Shown here: in pieces, positions 11,278 to 19,164 of the stretch
Layout: each line of letters begins with the position of its first letter
How positions within the stretch are numbered: position 1 is the first letter of the stretch
IMG/VR virus record: IMGVR_UViG_3300028025_001187
Location: 1 to 40,683 of that record
Reading direction: 5' to 3' (one strand)
DNA from: a virus
Length of the DNA: 40,683 nt
The notes under the pieces: generated by a model
Told to the model about the DNA's origin: nothing
What the model saw: only the letters and a program-made list of their open reading frames with translations
Database searches by the model: none
Made by a program: the position numbers and the translations under genes

Positions 11278-11832
11278 TTATCCTTTCTCTTGAGTAACTA
11301 ATTGAATCGGAGGACAGGTGTTCACGTCAAGTACCGACGCGATCTTTACTGCGCGTTCGGCTACTACCTTAGACATCAGCAAGGACTTATACGATCCAGG
11401 CTTGAGTGAGTAGAGATAGCCTAAGGCAAATGCTCCACCACTACCGGCTGAGAAGAGTCCACGTTCGCTGGAGTTAAAGGATAGATCTGAACCGATAGAA
11501 AATAACATCCCATCAAATGCCAGAAGATAAGCAAAGTTAGCTTCCTTATCGGATGGTTCGTATCCATTATCCTTGAAGGCAGCGTAGATACTTGGCAGTA
11601 TCTTCTTGCCCATCCACTCAACAGGATCGTAGTTCTTATACGTTGGTGGTTTCCAATTAAACGCAAGGATATCTCCAGGTCGTGAGTCGCCCGTGATACC
11701 TAACAGATAGCTCCCAATGTGAACGATCTTCGGAGTCTGCGTGGATATGATGCGCTGATCGTTATCGGTGATCTGCGAATCAGCAGCCATCACTACGAAG
11801 TCAGGTCCTTGGATACCTACCAGAGTTGTCAT
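11278..11832 (-). CDS. HslV/proteasome-like Ntn-hydrolase peptidase, 184 aa
   Basis: Proteasome-fold threonine peptidase. Removing Met1 exposes Thr as residue 1 (TTLVGIQG), as in HslV, with no propeptide. Counting from that Thr, Asp17 lies in MAADSQ and the catalytic Lys in TPKIVHIG is at 34, one position off Lys33. Then GITGDSRPGD (compare AGGTADAF) and GSGGAFALGYL (the Ser129-type loop) follow. It would form a ring peptidase with a host or missing ATPase. First gene of the leftward replication operon, so it is made early in that unit. It may degrade host regulators or mature phage proteins. No partner ATPase of the HslU, ARC or Lon type is seen. Confidence 0.75.
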   Translation of the reverse strand: MTTLVGIQGPDFVVMAADSQITDNDQRIISTQTPKIVHIGSYLLGITGDSRPGDILAFNWKPPTYKNYDPVEWMGKKILPSIYAAFKDNGYEPSDKEANFAYLLAFDGMLFSIGSDLSFNSSERGLFSAGSGGAFALGYLYSLKPGSYKSLLMSKVVAERAVKIASVLDVNTCPPIQLVTQEKG

Positions 11833-11956
11833 TGGCAGATCATATCACGGCGTGTCGCAAGACACACTCTTACCAGGCGTGTGTACAATATGAGCCGTAG
11901 GCGAATAACGGTAGGCGGCCCTAGACGGGCCGAGGAGTGTGAGGAGGCCCGACAGT
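11833..11956. promoter_or_regulatory. Divergent gap with hairpins, probable promoter region
   Basis: 124 bases between the leftward Ntn hydrolase gene and the rightward zinc protein gene. It holds two strong hairpins: GTGTC-GCAA-GACAC, with a GNRA-type loop, and CGGCCC-TAGAC-GGGCCG (11916-11932). It also contains two candidate -10 sequences, TATGAT on the minus strand and TACAAT on the plus strand. No convincing -35 partners are seen. Since both flanking units must start here, it is probably their shared promoter and leader region. Confidence 0.4.
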
Positions 11957-12226
11957 ATGCTGCTCCGTCTACTCTCCCTGCAGAAATTCATAGGCAGGCG
12001 TAAGCCCTACGATGGCCTTCCTGACCCCTTTGGAGCCGATTTGAGGGCCTTAGGCCCGATCCACGCCTGTACCTGTGGCTGCACTATGTTCAATATCCTA
12101 GCGGCCTTTGAAGATTATGACATTGCTTGGTGGCACCTTGACGGAACCTGTGCCAACTGCGGAAATCTGGTAACAATTCCCTGCCCTGTGGATAACCCTG
12201 ATGGACCACAAGCTAACGGATATTGA
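11957..12226 (+). CDS. Zinc-ribbon protein, 89 aa
   Basis: Rightward gene on the strand opposite to its neighbours. AGGAGG at 11942-11947 stands nine bases before the ATG at 11957, an ideal ribosome binding site that fixes this start over the GTG at 11939. It carries CTCGC near residues 37-41 and a second pair CANC near 63-66, consistent with one zinc-ribbon site, and WWHLDG between them. The C-terminal Pro/Gly tail is disordered. It shares 26 bases with the HNH gene. Probably a small partner of that nuclease or a nucleic-acid-binding protein; family not recognised. Confidence 0.65.
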   Translation: MLLRLLSLQKFIGRRKPYDGLPDPFGADLRALGPIHACTCGCTMFNILAAFEDYDIAWWHLDGTCANCGNLVTIPCPVDNPDGPQANGY

Positions 12227-12551
12227 TGAGGCTGCAAGGACTGGCACCTGTTCAGTCTGTGGTTTTACCAAGATTAAACTCAGAGACAAGAACCGACCCA
12301 TCAACAGCAGGTATCGGTGCAAGTCAGTCTATAAACGTAACATCATCAAGAACCAGTACCCATATGCAATCCACAAGAAAGAGACCTGCGAGAAGTGTGG
12401 CTTCATACCAGTCCACATCAGCCAGCTCGACGTTGACCACATTGACGGGGATAGGTGGAACAACAACCCATCTAACCTACAAACACTCTGTGCTAACTGT
12501 CACCGTCTCAAGACGCACTTGAATAACGATAGCGATTCTGGTATTTTTTAA
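12201..12551 (+). CDS. HNH homing-type endonuclease, 116 aa
   Basis: Holds an HNH core near the C terminus: LDVDHIDGDRWNNNPSNLQT followed by LCANCHRLKTH, giving the two histidines and an Asn plus the CxxC pairs (CEKC and CANC) that form the zinc-stabilised beta-beta-alpha-metal fold. An N-terminal CSVCG...YRC ribbon precedes it. HNH enzymes nick or cut DNA. Here it lies in a two-gene island facing the late operon and may be a free-standing homing endonuclease or a packaging-associated nuclease. Position and opposite orientation favour the homing type. Confidence 0.8.
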   Translation: MDHKLTDIDEAARTGTCSVCGFTKIKLRDKNRPINSRYRCKSVYKRNIIKNQYPYAIHKKETCEKCGFIPVHISQLDVDHIDGDRWNNNPSNLQTLCANCHRLKTHLNNDSDSGIF

Positions 12552-12589
12552 CACAGTGGGGAAATATAAGTACTCACGAGTGCTGGACT

Positions 12590-12633
12590 AAACCTCTGCA
12601 GACTTCGCGGCCTGCAGGGGTTTCGTTCTTTTG
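12590..12633 (+). terminator. Rho-independent terminator of the HNH unit
   Basis: A 12-bp stem (AAACCTCTGCAG with CTGCAGGGGTTT, 12590-12601 and 12612-12623, one G-U pair), a 10-base loop, then CGTTCTTTT. A clean terminator for plus-strand transcripts from the HNH gene. Confidence 0.8.
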
Positions 12634-12637
12634 GGCA

Positions 12638-12673
12638 TAAAAAAAGAAGGCCGGTCCCCGTAGGGACCGACCT
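12638..12673 (-). terminator. Rho-independent terminator of the late operon
   Basis: On the minus strand a stem (AGG-mismatch-CGGTCCC and GGGACCG-mismatch-CCT, loop CGTA on the plus strand) is followed by a run of seven T. It stands 27 bases beyond the holin stop and marks the end of the long late transcript. With 12590-12633 it keeps the two converging units apart. Confidence 0.85.
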
Positions 12674-12699
12674 CCTGTTGCCTCGCGCTTATGGGCTAA

Positions 12700-12888
12700 T
12701 TACTTAGCGCCACGTCCAAACTCTGTTGCCTTTGGGTCTAGTGCTTTAAGCAATGGACCTGCAATAGCAGCAATACCTGCTGTTGCTAGTGCCTTTGGAT
12801 CTGTAACTCCTGCAAGGTATAGAGCAAGTACTGCTGCTACTCCTGCACGAAGATATGTTGCGAGCATTGATTTCATTTTTGCGTTCAT
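12700..12888 (-). CDS. Putative holin, 62 aa
   Basis: Last gene of the late operon, just after the endolysin. Basic N terminus (NAKMKSMLATYLRAG), a hydrophobic stretch (VAAVLALYLAGV), a short polar turn, and a second hydrophobic stretch (LATAGIAAIAGPLLKAL), then a basic tail. Two membrane spans and about 60 residues fit class II holins, which form pores that let the endolysin reach the wall. No sequence motif is diagnostic; the call rests on topology and on coupling to the endolysin (ATGA overlap). Confidence 0.7.
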   Translation of the reverse strand: MNAKMKSMLATYLRAGVAAVLALYLAGVTDPKALATAGIAAIAGPLLKALDPKATEFGRGAK

Positions 12889-13337
12889 TTGTTCTCCTTC
12901 TTCTTAGGTAAAGGCTTAACTGCTGCCTTCACTTTGTTGATGGCCTTTGGCTGGGGCAGCCAAGGGAACCAAGGAGAAGTGTCGTTGCCGCACCCTTCCT
13001 TGATCGAAATATGTAGGTGCTTATTGTGTTTATTGGAACCGGTGTAGTCACGGTCACCCTTTTCCTTTGACCAGATTCTGCCCTGGAATATCAGGTACTT
13101 GACTCGTGGATCATTCTGTAAATCTTTATAGGCAATGGTGCAGTCAATACCCTTAGCAGGATCGTGTGTGATGTCTACTGCAAAGCCTGAGTTGTGGTCA
13201 GAGTTAGGGTTCTGATGTACGTGAGCTGCGCTAGGGAGCAATCCATCTGATGCCTTCTTGCGCTTAGGAAAGTGTGCTGTTGCTTGGCGCAGTGCTGCGA
13301 TAGCAGCAGGCGTTGCCTTCTTTGCTAATGGGATCAT
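12885..13337 (-). CDS. Endolysin, M15-type peptidase, 150 aa
   Basis: A zinc D-Ala-D-Ala carboxypeptidase/L-alanoyl-D-glutamate peptidase-like fold: His48 and Asp55 in NSDHNSGFAVDITHD, then His109 in NKHLHISI, the three metal ligands. It cleaves peptide bonds in the peptidoglycan stem. The C-terminal 25 residues are basic (Lys/Pro-rich, KAAVKPLPKKKENK) and may bind the wall. No signal peptide, so it relies on the adjoining holin candidates. Overlaps both neighbours by four bases. Confidence 0.8.
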   Translation of the reverse strand: MIPLAKKATPAAIAALRQATAHFPKRKKASDGLLPSAAHVHQNPNSDHNSGFAVDITHDPAKGIDCTIAYKDLQNDPRVKYLIFQGRIWSKEKGDRDYTGSNKHNKHLHISIKEGCGNDTSPWFPWLPQPKAINKVKAAVKPLPKKKENK

Positions 13338-13537
13338 AGTTCCTTCTTCTGTATCAGAATCTGGTAGAGGATCTCTACTTTCTCTTCTAATCGAATCACT
13401 GAATCCTTGAGTGAACTGCCAGAGTTAGGCTTGAGTTCATTGAGGTAGTGCTTAACTAACCATCTGACTGCAGCAGCAAAGCCACCAACGATGGTTACTA
13501 CAGCAACAGCTACTGTTGCATAGTCTTGTGCTTGCAT
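13334..13537 (-). CDS. Putative membrane protein, holin or antiholin candidate, 67 aa
   Basis: One hydrophobic segment (YATVAVAVVTIVGGFAAAV) followed by an amphipathic helix and a coiled-coil-like segment (LKDSVIRLEEKVEILYQILI). This single-span plus coiled-coil layout is like XhlA-type lysis proteins. It sits just before the endolysin gene in a four-base overlap. With 12700-12888 the window has two candidate pore-forming lysis proteins, which could act as a holin pair. Confidence 0.6.
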   Translation of the reverse strand: MQAQDYATVAVAVVTIVGGFAAAVRWLVKHYLNELKPNSGSSLKDSVIRLEEKVEILYQILIQKKEL

Positions 13538-15447
13538 TAGATTGTCCTAATTGTGACTAGAAGTGTGCCGCCAAAGCCAGAGAACCTTTTGTCCTCTGGA
13601 GTTTTGTTGATGAAATCCATCTCTTCGATGATGCCTAGATACTCTTCACCGGTTCTAAAGTCTTGAACGCGGATGGTGTCACCAACATTTTCAATAGCTT
13701 CAAGTTGAGACATACGGACATAGGCAGATCCTTCATAGCCTACTTCGTTACTGAACTTATCGCTCTCGTGGTCATAGCAGAATACTGGGTACTGGATCAG
13801 GCGTTGACGTGGGACTGCTGGCAGTGACTTCAACTGGTAGCCAGTAAACAGTGGACCCTTAGAAGAATCAGTACTTGATCTAATCATAGTAAACTTAAAA
13901 CCTAGATACTCTTGTGATGTAGTCGGGTAGTTTACGTTGATCTCTGGAACAGTTGTTCCTTGTGAGAATGAACCGATGTTGTAGGTATTATCTCTTGAGT
14001 CAATAGATTCGATAGCAATGCCACCATTGGATGTATCAATACGAGCTTGTAATAGTTTATAGATCTTAGTCTCAAGTGTGTTGTAGCGGATGTAACCGGT
14101 ACGTAGGTAGCCATTTGCTACTAAGGTTGTAGATTCAGCCCAGATGTTATTGCCTGTGGAAAATGCTACTCGGTCTGAGTTACCAAAGAAAGCAACCTGA
14201 GATGCAGTAGCGCTAGTTCCAGCAGCAACTAGATCCCAAGCCCAAGGAAAATACAGAGCATTAGCGATAACAGTTGTAGATAAATCTGTGCGTACTAGCC
14301 CAGCTTCGCCATCTATAAGGGTAGAGATGTAAGCAAAGCTGTCCCTGAAAGCAATAGCAGTACAGGCTGCATCTTTGAATAGAAGCGGTCCATACTGGAT
14401 ATCTCCAGTAGTATCAGCAACACCCACTCTAAAGCCTAGGTTGGTTGCAAGGATTGCATATGTACCAAGGTAGATATCAAAGTCATTGATATACTCACCG
14501 CTTGGTAGATCAACGATAACAGTAGGTGTCTCTAGGGTTGGAAAGCCAAGAGCGTTTGGAGTTGTTGCATCTAGGCTGATCTTGTAGACAGATGATGAGG
14601 TTCCGTTTGGATCATAACCTGAGATGTAGATAGCCTGTGGTCCTTCAGAGATACTTGACCATACCCAAGATGAGTTAGGATGGGTATAGAGTGCAGTAGG
14701 TAGTGCTGTAGAAGCGCTAGCATTGGCGTTAAGCTCATAGATAGCAGGACCGATAGCAGCAATAAGGCGCTGCTTAACATAGCGGATAGTGGCACGAGTA
14801 GTGCTGGCTGCTGAATAGATCTCAGTATCGCTAGTAGTTCCAGAGATATTACCTCGGTGAACTGTTGAACCATTAACAAAGAAGTATTGCTTACCGTTAG
14901 TAGTAAGGCTGTAGATAGTAGATGCTGTACCAGTTTGTGTGTACGTAGCTGGAGTACCAGTAGTAGATGGAATCTTCTTGAGTGCTGATCCATCACTAAT
15001 AATGATGCAGTCATTGGTGCCATCATTGACACCGATCATCTGGGCAGGGGCTGCTCCAGCATAGAATGAAGCTGTATCATTAAGCAGAGTGGCCTGTCCT
15101 CTAGTCCAGACATCTATACCTTTAGATTCTGTGTACTGAAAGCGCAGCGACTCTTCTTGGATAGGCTCAAAATACTTAATCCCCGCTCCTAGGTGGAACG
15201 AGGATTGAGATCTAACCCACCAGCCGGTGAGCGTCTGCTCACCTGGTTCACGCGTCTGGTCAATCTGTTGCTTACGATACTGCGCTGTGACTCGACGATA
15301 AGGTTGTTCATCAGATGCAGCAAGAAAGAACGGTAGTCCTGCAAAGGCTACTTCGTAGGCTGGCCCAGTTGGAATATAGGCGGTAGATCCTGCAGGGTTG
15401 GAAAGTACATAGGGAATTCCCTCAGTAATATCATCGCCGTAGGGCAT
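13537..15447 (-). CDS. Beta-propeller-like tail protein (nozzle or minor tail), 636 aa
   Basis: A long beta-rich protein with repeated Trp/Tyr/Gly-containing units (for example RATIRYVKQRLIAAIGPAIYEL and SWVWSSISEGPQAIYISGYD). This fits the beta-propeller folds of podovirus tail nozzles such as T7 gp12-like proteins. Few helices, and no membrane segment. The C terminus (PAVPRQRLIQYPVFCYDHES) may bind the fibres. Its position after the tail fibre cluster and before lysis genes supports a role at the tail tip. The fold is inferred from composition. Confidence 0.6.
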   Translation of the reverse strand: MPYGDDITEGIPYVLSNPAGSTAYIPTGPAYEVAFAGLPFFLAASDEQPYRRVTAQYRKQQIDQTREPGEQTLTGWWVRSQSSFHLGAGIKYFEPIQEESLRFQYTESKGIDVWTRGQATLLNDTASFYAGAAPAQMIGVNDGTNDCIIISDGSALKKIPSTTGTPATYTQTGTASTIYSLTTNGKQYFFVNGSTVHRGNISGTTSDTEIYSAASTTRATIRYVKQRLIAAIGPAIYELNANASASTALPTALYTHPNSSWVWSSISEGPQAIYISGYDPNGTSSSVYKISLDATTPNALGFPTLETPTVIVDLPSGEYINDFDIYLGTYAILATNLGFRVGVADTTGDIQYGPLLFKDAACTAIAFRDSFAYISTLIDGEAGLVRTDLSTTVIANALYFPWAWDLVAAGTSATASQVAFFGNSDRVAFSTGNNIWAESTTLVANGYLRTGYIRYNTLETKIYKLLQARIDTSNGGIAIESIDSRDNTYNIGSFSQGTTVPEINVNYPTTSQEYLGFKFTMIRSSTDSSKGPLFTGYQLKSLPAVPRQRLIQYPVFCYDHESDKFSNEVGYEGSAYVRMSQLEAIENVGDTIRVQDFRTGEEYLGIIEEMDFINKTPEDKRFSGFGGTLLVTIRTI

Positions 15448-15456
15448 TGTTACTCC

Positions 15457-15717
15457 TTAGTTGTTAGACAGTGCTGAGATTTCTTCCGGTGTTAAACCAA
15501 TCGCTGCAAGTTTTGCTTCTGCAGATTCTTTAGCTGCTGCCTTGGCTGTTGCCCTTGCTGCTTCTTCTGCTTCCATTGCTGTAATAGCAGCCGCTACTTG
15601 TTCAGCAGTTGGTGTTGCAATGCCTTCAGTGCGCCAAGCGATTGTAGAAATATCATCATTGACCATAGAAAACTCTGCGTCTGGATACATATATCGGATT
15701 GCTTCAAAGTTTTTCAT
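15457..15717 (-). CDS. Tail protein with helical C terminus, 86 aa
   Basis: Short virion-associated protein. The N-terminal part (FEAIRYMYPDAEFSMVNDDISTIAWRTEG) resembles XkdW-type tail assembly proteins. The C-terminal helix (AAAKESAEAKLAAIGLTPEE) has a close counterpart in the 18627-18851 protein (AMAKLQALGLSGDEISAII), which suggests a shared fold or partner. Start is coupled to the end of the tail fibre gene upstream by a four-base overlap. It may help to assemble or attach a fibre. Confidence 0.55.
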   Translation of the reverse strand: MKNFEAIRYMYPDAEFSMVNDDISTIAWRTEGIATPTAEQVAAAITAMEAEEAARATAKAAAKESAEAKLAAIGLTPEEISALSNN

Positions 15718-16640
15718 ACTAGGATCTCCATTGCTGAAATTTGAACTGATGTTCCTGACGGATTTGCTGAGAAAGATGCTGCGCCAATAATATTATTGAT
15801 CTGCATTTTGTATGTTGTTGCACTTGTTGTAGCAGGTGAATCTACATACTGAATTGAGTATGGTGTATAAGCGGCAGTGTTGACTCCACCTCCACTTGGA
15901 TAGTAACCACCCACAAAGGATGACTGAAGGGATGTCGAAGCTCTAAGTAGTTGCACATAACCGCTGAAGTAAACAGAACTGCTACCACTTGATCCGACTG
16001 TTCCGAAGGATGAGACAACAAGGATCTTGCTGGTTGATAAGGTTGGGGTAATGGTTACTGATAATCCGCTAACATCAATCCATCCAGCACCAGCAGTATT
16101 AGTAACGTTGGTAGTAGTCGCTGTGACTACCTGACCAATACGAGGAGTTGCTGAGACTGTAGCCCAAGCCAATCCTCTGGTCTGTGAACTATCTGCTACC
16201 AGTACTTGACCGTTAGTTCCTACCCCTACTCGCCCTACTACTCCAGCAGCAGATGCTGCATAGATATCACCCTTAGCTGTCAGGGTATCTGGCTGGATTG
16301 CAGTGTTAAAGTAGATAAGATCAGATGATGTAAGGACGTGCTTGATGGATGCACCAGCACTGTGAGCAATACCAGATACTCCTGGAGTTCCTGTTCCTGC
16401 TTGTCCTCGACTGATGGTTAGTGTGTCACCGGACACACCTGTTACATAAACAATCTCTTCATTGATGGTATCTACATCTATTGCAACCGTAAAGATGTCT
16501 ACGTTACCAGGAGCAAGTGTTACGCCACCTAGCAAAGCAGTAGCGGCAGCAACCGATGGAAGAACCATAGTAGTTGCAGTAGTGTTTATACCACTGTTAA
16601 GCGTTGTCTCAACGCTGATACTTGAATATTCTCTAGTCAT
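15714..16640 (-). CDS. Tail fibre protein with receptor-binding-type C terminus, 308 aa
   Basis: Beta-rich, Gly/Ser/Thr-rich. The middle contains the common fibre segment GDIYAASAAGVVGRVGVG followed by GTNGQVLVADSSQTRGLAWA, present in many phage fibres. The N-terminal 100 residues (TREYSSISVETTLNSGINTT) likely form the attachment region and the C-terminal 130 residues a jelly-roll-like tip. It is encoded beside the 298-residue tail protein. Probably a host-recognition fibre or tail spike. No enzyme signature is seen. Confidence 0.65.
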   Translation of the reverse strand: MTREYSSISVETTLNSGINTTATTMVLPSVAAATALLGGVTLAPGNVDIFTVAIDVDTINEEIVYVTGVSGDTLTISRGQAGTGTPGVSGIAHSAGASIKHVLTSSDLIYFNTAIQPDTLTAKGDIYAASAAGVVGRVGVGTNGQVLVADSSQTRGLAWATVSATPRIGQVVTATTTNVTNTAGAGWIDVSGLSVTITPTLSTSKILVVSSFGTVGSSGSSSVYFSGYVQLLRASTSLQSSFVGGYYPSGGGVNTAAYTPYSIQYVDSPATTSATTYKMQINNIIGAASFSANPSGTSVQISAMEILV

Positions 16641-16648
16641 TATCTGCC

Positions 16649-17545
16649 TTACTTTGTGTAGTGGATACGGATTGGGTACTTGTCTTGAAGTTTAAGTGCT
16701 TCGTCATTGAGTCTCTGCTGGTATAGAGCATAGATATAACGAGATGAAGCAACGCCTGCTGTGCTTGGAATCTTGGTATCGTTGAGATCAGCTTCTGCTG
16801 AAGTTAGATTGATACGTCCAGAATCTACATAAGATAGTAACTTGTAGCAGGCTCCTAGGATTACTACTTCAACAGATGATTCAGGCAACCCTGTTACATC
16901 TGCGTAGTCGTCTGTATTGTTATCTAAAGTATTAGCAGTGGTTGTGTAGTACACCTGTACTGTTCTACCAGGCTGGATGTTCTCATAAATATTTACTGTG
17001 TTTGTTGTGTTAAATGTGGCAATGTTAGCCATTGGGTCTGCACGCCAACGGTTGATAGGCAGCCACTCAAGGCTTGAACCTGTTGTCTGCCAAGACATAT
17101 AAAGGATTGACTCAAGATCATCAGGCAAGGCATAGGTTGTCTGGCTTGCATTGAAGGTAAAGGTGTAGGAAGAGACGGCCCAGAGCTTAGGATAGAGGCT
17201 ATTGATTACATCATTGATAGCCTTCTTAATCATTGTTCGTGGGAAGGTTGGAGTAAGAGTGACCTGTGCGTACTGGCTGTGAGGTGCAGGGGAAGTTCCC
17301 TGATATCCTCGACCAAATCCTGGAGCTGCATTAAGTGTGCTGCTTGTCTGGCTAAAGTTATCAATCCAGATAAGTTCATCATCAATTTCGATAATACCTT
17401 TGGCTAGGTTGGCAGATGAACCGATGCCGATAGCCGTTGCTGTGGTATTGATAGCAGATGTTAGGTATGTGATTCTATCTTGACGCAGGGTGTAGCCTGC
17501 TAGAGATGAGCGAACCTCATCAACCATATCATTTAGTGTTGGCAT
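16649..17545 (-). CDS. Tail or connector protein, 298 aa
   Basis: Mixed alpha/beta virion protein. It begins with a helix (PTLNDMVDEVRSSLAGY). The middle (NDVINSLYPKLWAVSSYTFTF ... YALPDDLESIL) resembles the tail-adaptor proteins that sit below the portal in podoviruses. The C-terminal region (ADLNDTKIPSTAGVASSRYI) is helical and could contact a ring. No membrane or enzymatic motif. It overlaps the glycosyltransferase gene by one base. A T7 gp11-like role is my inference. Confidence 0.5.
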   Translation of the reverse strand: MPTLNDMVDEVRSSLAGYTLRQDRITYLTSAINTTATAIGIGSSANLAKGIIEIDDELIWIDNFSQTSSTLNAAPGFGRGYQGTSPAPHSQYAQVTLTPTFPRTMIKKAINDVINSLYPKLWAVSSYTFTFNASQTTYALPDDLESILYMSWQTTGSSLEWLPINRWRADPMANIATFNTTNTVNIYENIQPGRTVQVYYTTTANTLDNNTDDYADVTGLPESSVEVVILGACYKLLSYVDSGRINLTSAEADLNDTKIPSTAGVASSRYIYALYQQRLNDEALKLQDKYPIRIHYTK

Positions 17546-18603
17546 TATTTCCTTTCATACCAGCCATCTCCCCATAGAGTTAGCAGTCTTGCAAAGTATT
17601 GCTCGTATTGTGGTGCAATAGCATCTAGTGAATACAACGCTACTGCTCTCTTATGTATTGCTACTGGGTCTAAATCCTTGACCCATTCTGTTGCTACTGC
17701 AAACTCCATTGCATTTCTGCAACGGTATCCAGTTACTCCATTTGGGTTAGTCTCTGTGAAGGCTCCCCAGTCTGTAGTAATTGTTGGAGTTCCACAGGCT
17801 TGCGCCTCAATTACTACATTTCCAAAAGGTTCGATATAAAGCGTTGGAGCAAATAGGGCAATAGCACCGCCCATTAACTTTGCTCGTTCTTCTGGTCCTA
17901 CTGGTCCTACCCATTCACCATATTCAAGTTTAGGTTTACCAGGACCGGCTAAGATAAGTTTAAGACCTAACTCTTTGCAGACGTGCTGGGCAACAATGAT
18001 TCCCTTGCGATCTACCATACGACCTACGTAAAGGTAGTAGTCTTCCTTCTTCTCTTGCAACGGAAACATCTCTGGTTCTAAGTAACCAGGTATTACCGCA
18101 TCATAGAAGTTGCCATCTACCATTGTTGGGTCTTTATATGCCGCATAGATGCTGTGCATCCAAGCGTAAGACTCAAAGACTTTGTACTTGCTAAAGACTC
18201 CACCATAGCCAACACCGAACTCGACGCTCATATAATCTGGATAAGCATCTGCAATAGGCTTCTGTGAAGCACCACCGATAAGACAGATAAAGTCTTTCTT
18301 TTGCAGGCGCTTACCTAGTTCGTGGATAGCGTTCTGATTAAAGATCTGCCAATGCGGTAGCGAGTTATCAAACCCAGCTTCGGTATAGTGTTTATCACCG
18401 AGTGCCTCGTCTTGCTGTTCTTTGGTGATGCAGGTGATGAGTTCATCAACCGGTGCTTCATTCTGATCTCCAGCATAGAGATAGACCATATGGCCTAGGC
18501 TCTTCATCATCATACAAAAGCGTCTTACCTTTTCGGTATAGGCACAGTTGACGTAATCTTTAGTTGTTTGTGTATGTGGCAGGCTTATTACGTGGAATCT
18601 CAT
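17545..18603 (-). CDS. Glycosyltransferase, GT-B fold (GT4-like), 352 aa
   Basis: Two-domain GT-B enzyme. The C-terminal half carries YVGRMVDRKG (192-201), KLILAGPGKP, and the E-x7-E catalytic pair in EPFGNVVIEAQACGTP (Glu258, Glu266). GT4 enzymes move a sugar from a nucleotide donor to an acceptor and are retaining. It lies inside the tail fibre block, so it probably glycosylates a virion or fibre protein, or changes the cell surface. No signal peptide or membrane anchor, so it works in the cytoplasm. Its start lies just after the small gene 18627-18851. Confidence 0.85.
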   Translation of the reverse strand: MRFHVISLPHTQTTKDYVNCAYTEKVRRFCMMMKSLGHMVYLYAGDQNEAPVDELITCITKEQQDEALGDKHYTEAGFDNSLPHWQIFNQNAIHELGKRLQKKDFICLIGGASQKPIADAYPDYMSVEFGVGYGGVFSKYKVFESYAWMHSIYAAYKDPTMVDGNFYDAVIPGYLEPEMFPLQEKKEDYYLYVGRMVDRKGIIVAQHVCKELGLKLILAGPGKPKLEYGEWVGPVGPEERAKLMGGAIALFAPTLYIEPFGNVVIEAQACGTPTITTDWGAFTETNPNGVTGYRCRNAMEFAVATEWVKDLDPVAIHKRAVALYSLDAIAPQYEQYFARLLTLWGDGWYERK

Positions 18604-18626
18604 CTTGACAGTATAGCAGATCTATG

Positions 18627-18851
18627 CTAGATGATAGCGGAAATTTCATCTCCTGATAGACCTAGTGCCTGGAGCTTTGCCATAGCAGATAACTTGGCAT
18701 CAGCCTTAGCCTGCTCTGCTGCCTCACGCTCTGTCTTCTCAATCGCAGCAGCCTGTGCATCTACTGCACGCTGCTCGATCTCTTCAGGGGTGAGGTCCAC
18801 GTATGAGTGTGTTCCCTTTGCTACATCTACAATAAGTTTCTTTTCAGCCAT
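18627..18851 (-). CDS. Helical tail-associated protein, 74 aa
   Basis: Acidic, Ala/Glu-rich helix (LTPEEIEQRAVDAQAAAIEK) followed by a conserved tail (KADAKLSAMAKLQALGLSGD). The tail matches the C terminus of the 86-residue protein at 15457-15717 almost position by position, so the two probably bind the same partner or form a pair. It lies between the glycosyltransferase and the 102-residue protein, which it overlaps by eight bases. Likely a small virion or fibre-assembly protein. Confidence 0.55.
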   Translation of the reverse strand: MAEKKLIVDVAKGTHSYVDLTPEEIEQRAVDAQAAAIEKTEREAAEQAKADAKLSAMAKLQALGLSGDEISAII

Positions 18852-19152
18852 TGTTTTCCTCCATAATGATTACGTGCGTAGCATCTGAACAAGACCAAAT
18901 GCAAGTCTCTTCGTCAAGCGTCACCTTATCTGGGTGGCACTCTGGCTTTGGTGCAATGAAAGCATCGCGGGTTGCATCGTATGAGTAACCGATACCTGCG
19001 TAGTTCTTTCTGATGTTGCCGTTGTAACTGGTCTTAACCCAGGTACCACCGAGTGAGTTCATAAAGGCTTCGCCTTCATCTGGCTCACTGTTATCGCCTA
19101 CGAGTACACGGAGAACAATGTTGTTCTCATCAATCTCTGCCCAATGTGACAT
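18844..19152 (-). CDS. Conserved tail-associated protein, cyanophage-like, 102 aa
   Basis: Matches a small protein often found beside cyanophage tail fibres: it begins SHWAEIDENNIVLRVLVGDN, then LGGTWVKTSYNGNIRKNYAG, then GYSYDATRDAFI and ETCIWSC near the end. Its function is not settled. In those phages it is a virion component or fibre chaperone. It is encoded directly after the glycine-rich fibre genes and shares eight bases with the next gene. A single pair of cysteines close to the C terminus could be structural. Confidence 0.7.
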   Translation of the reverse strand: MSHWAEIDENNIVLRVLVGDNSEPDEGEAFMNSLGGTWVKTSYNGNIRKNYAGIGYSYDATRDAFIAPKPECHPDKVTLDEETCIWSCSDATHVIIMEENNG

Positions 19153-19164
19153 TTATATCTCCTA

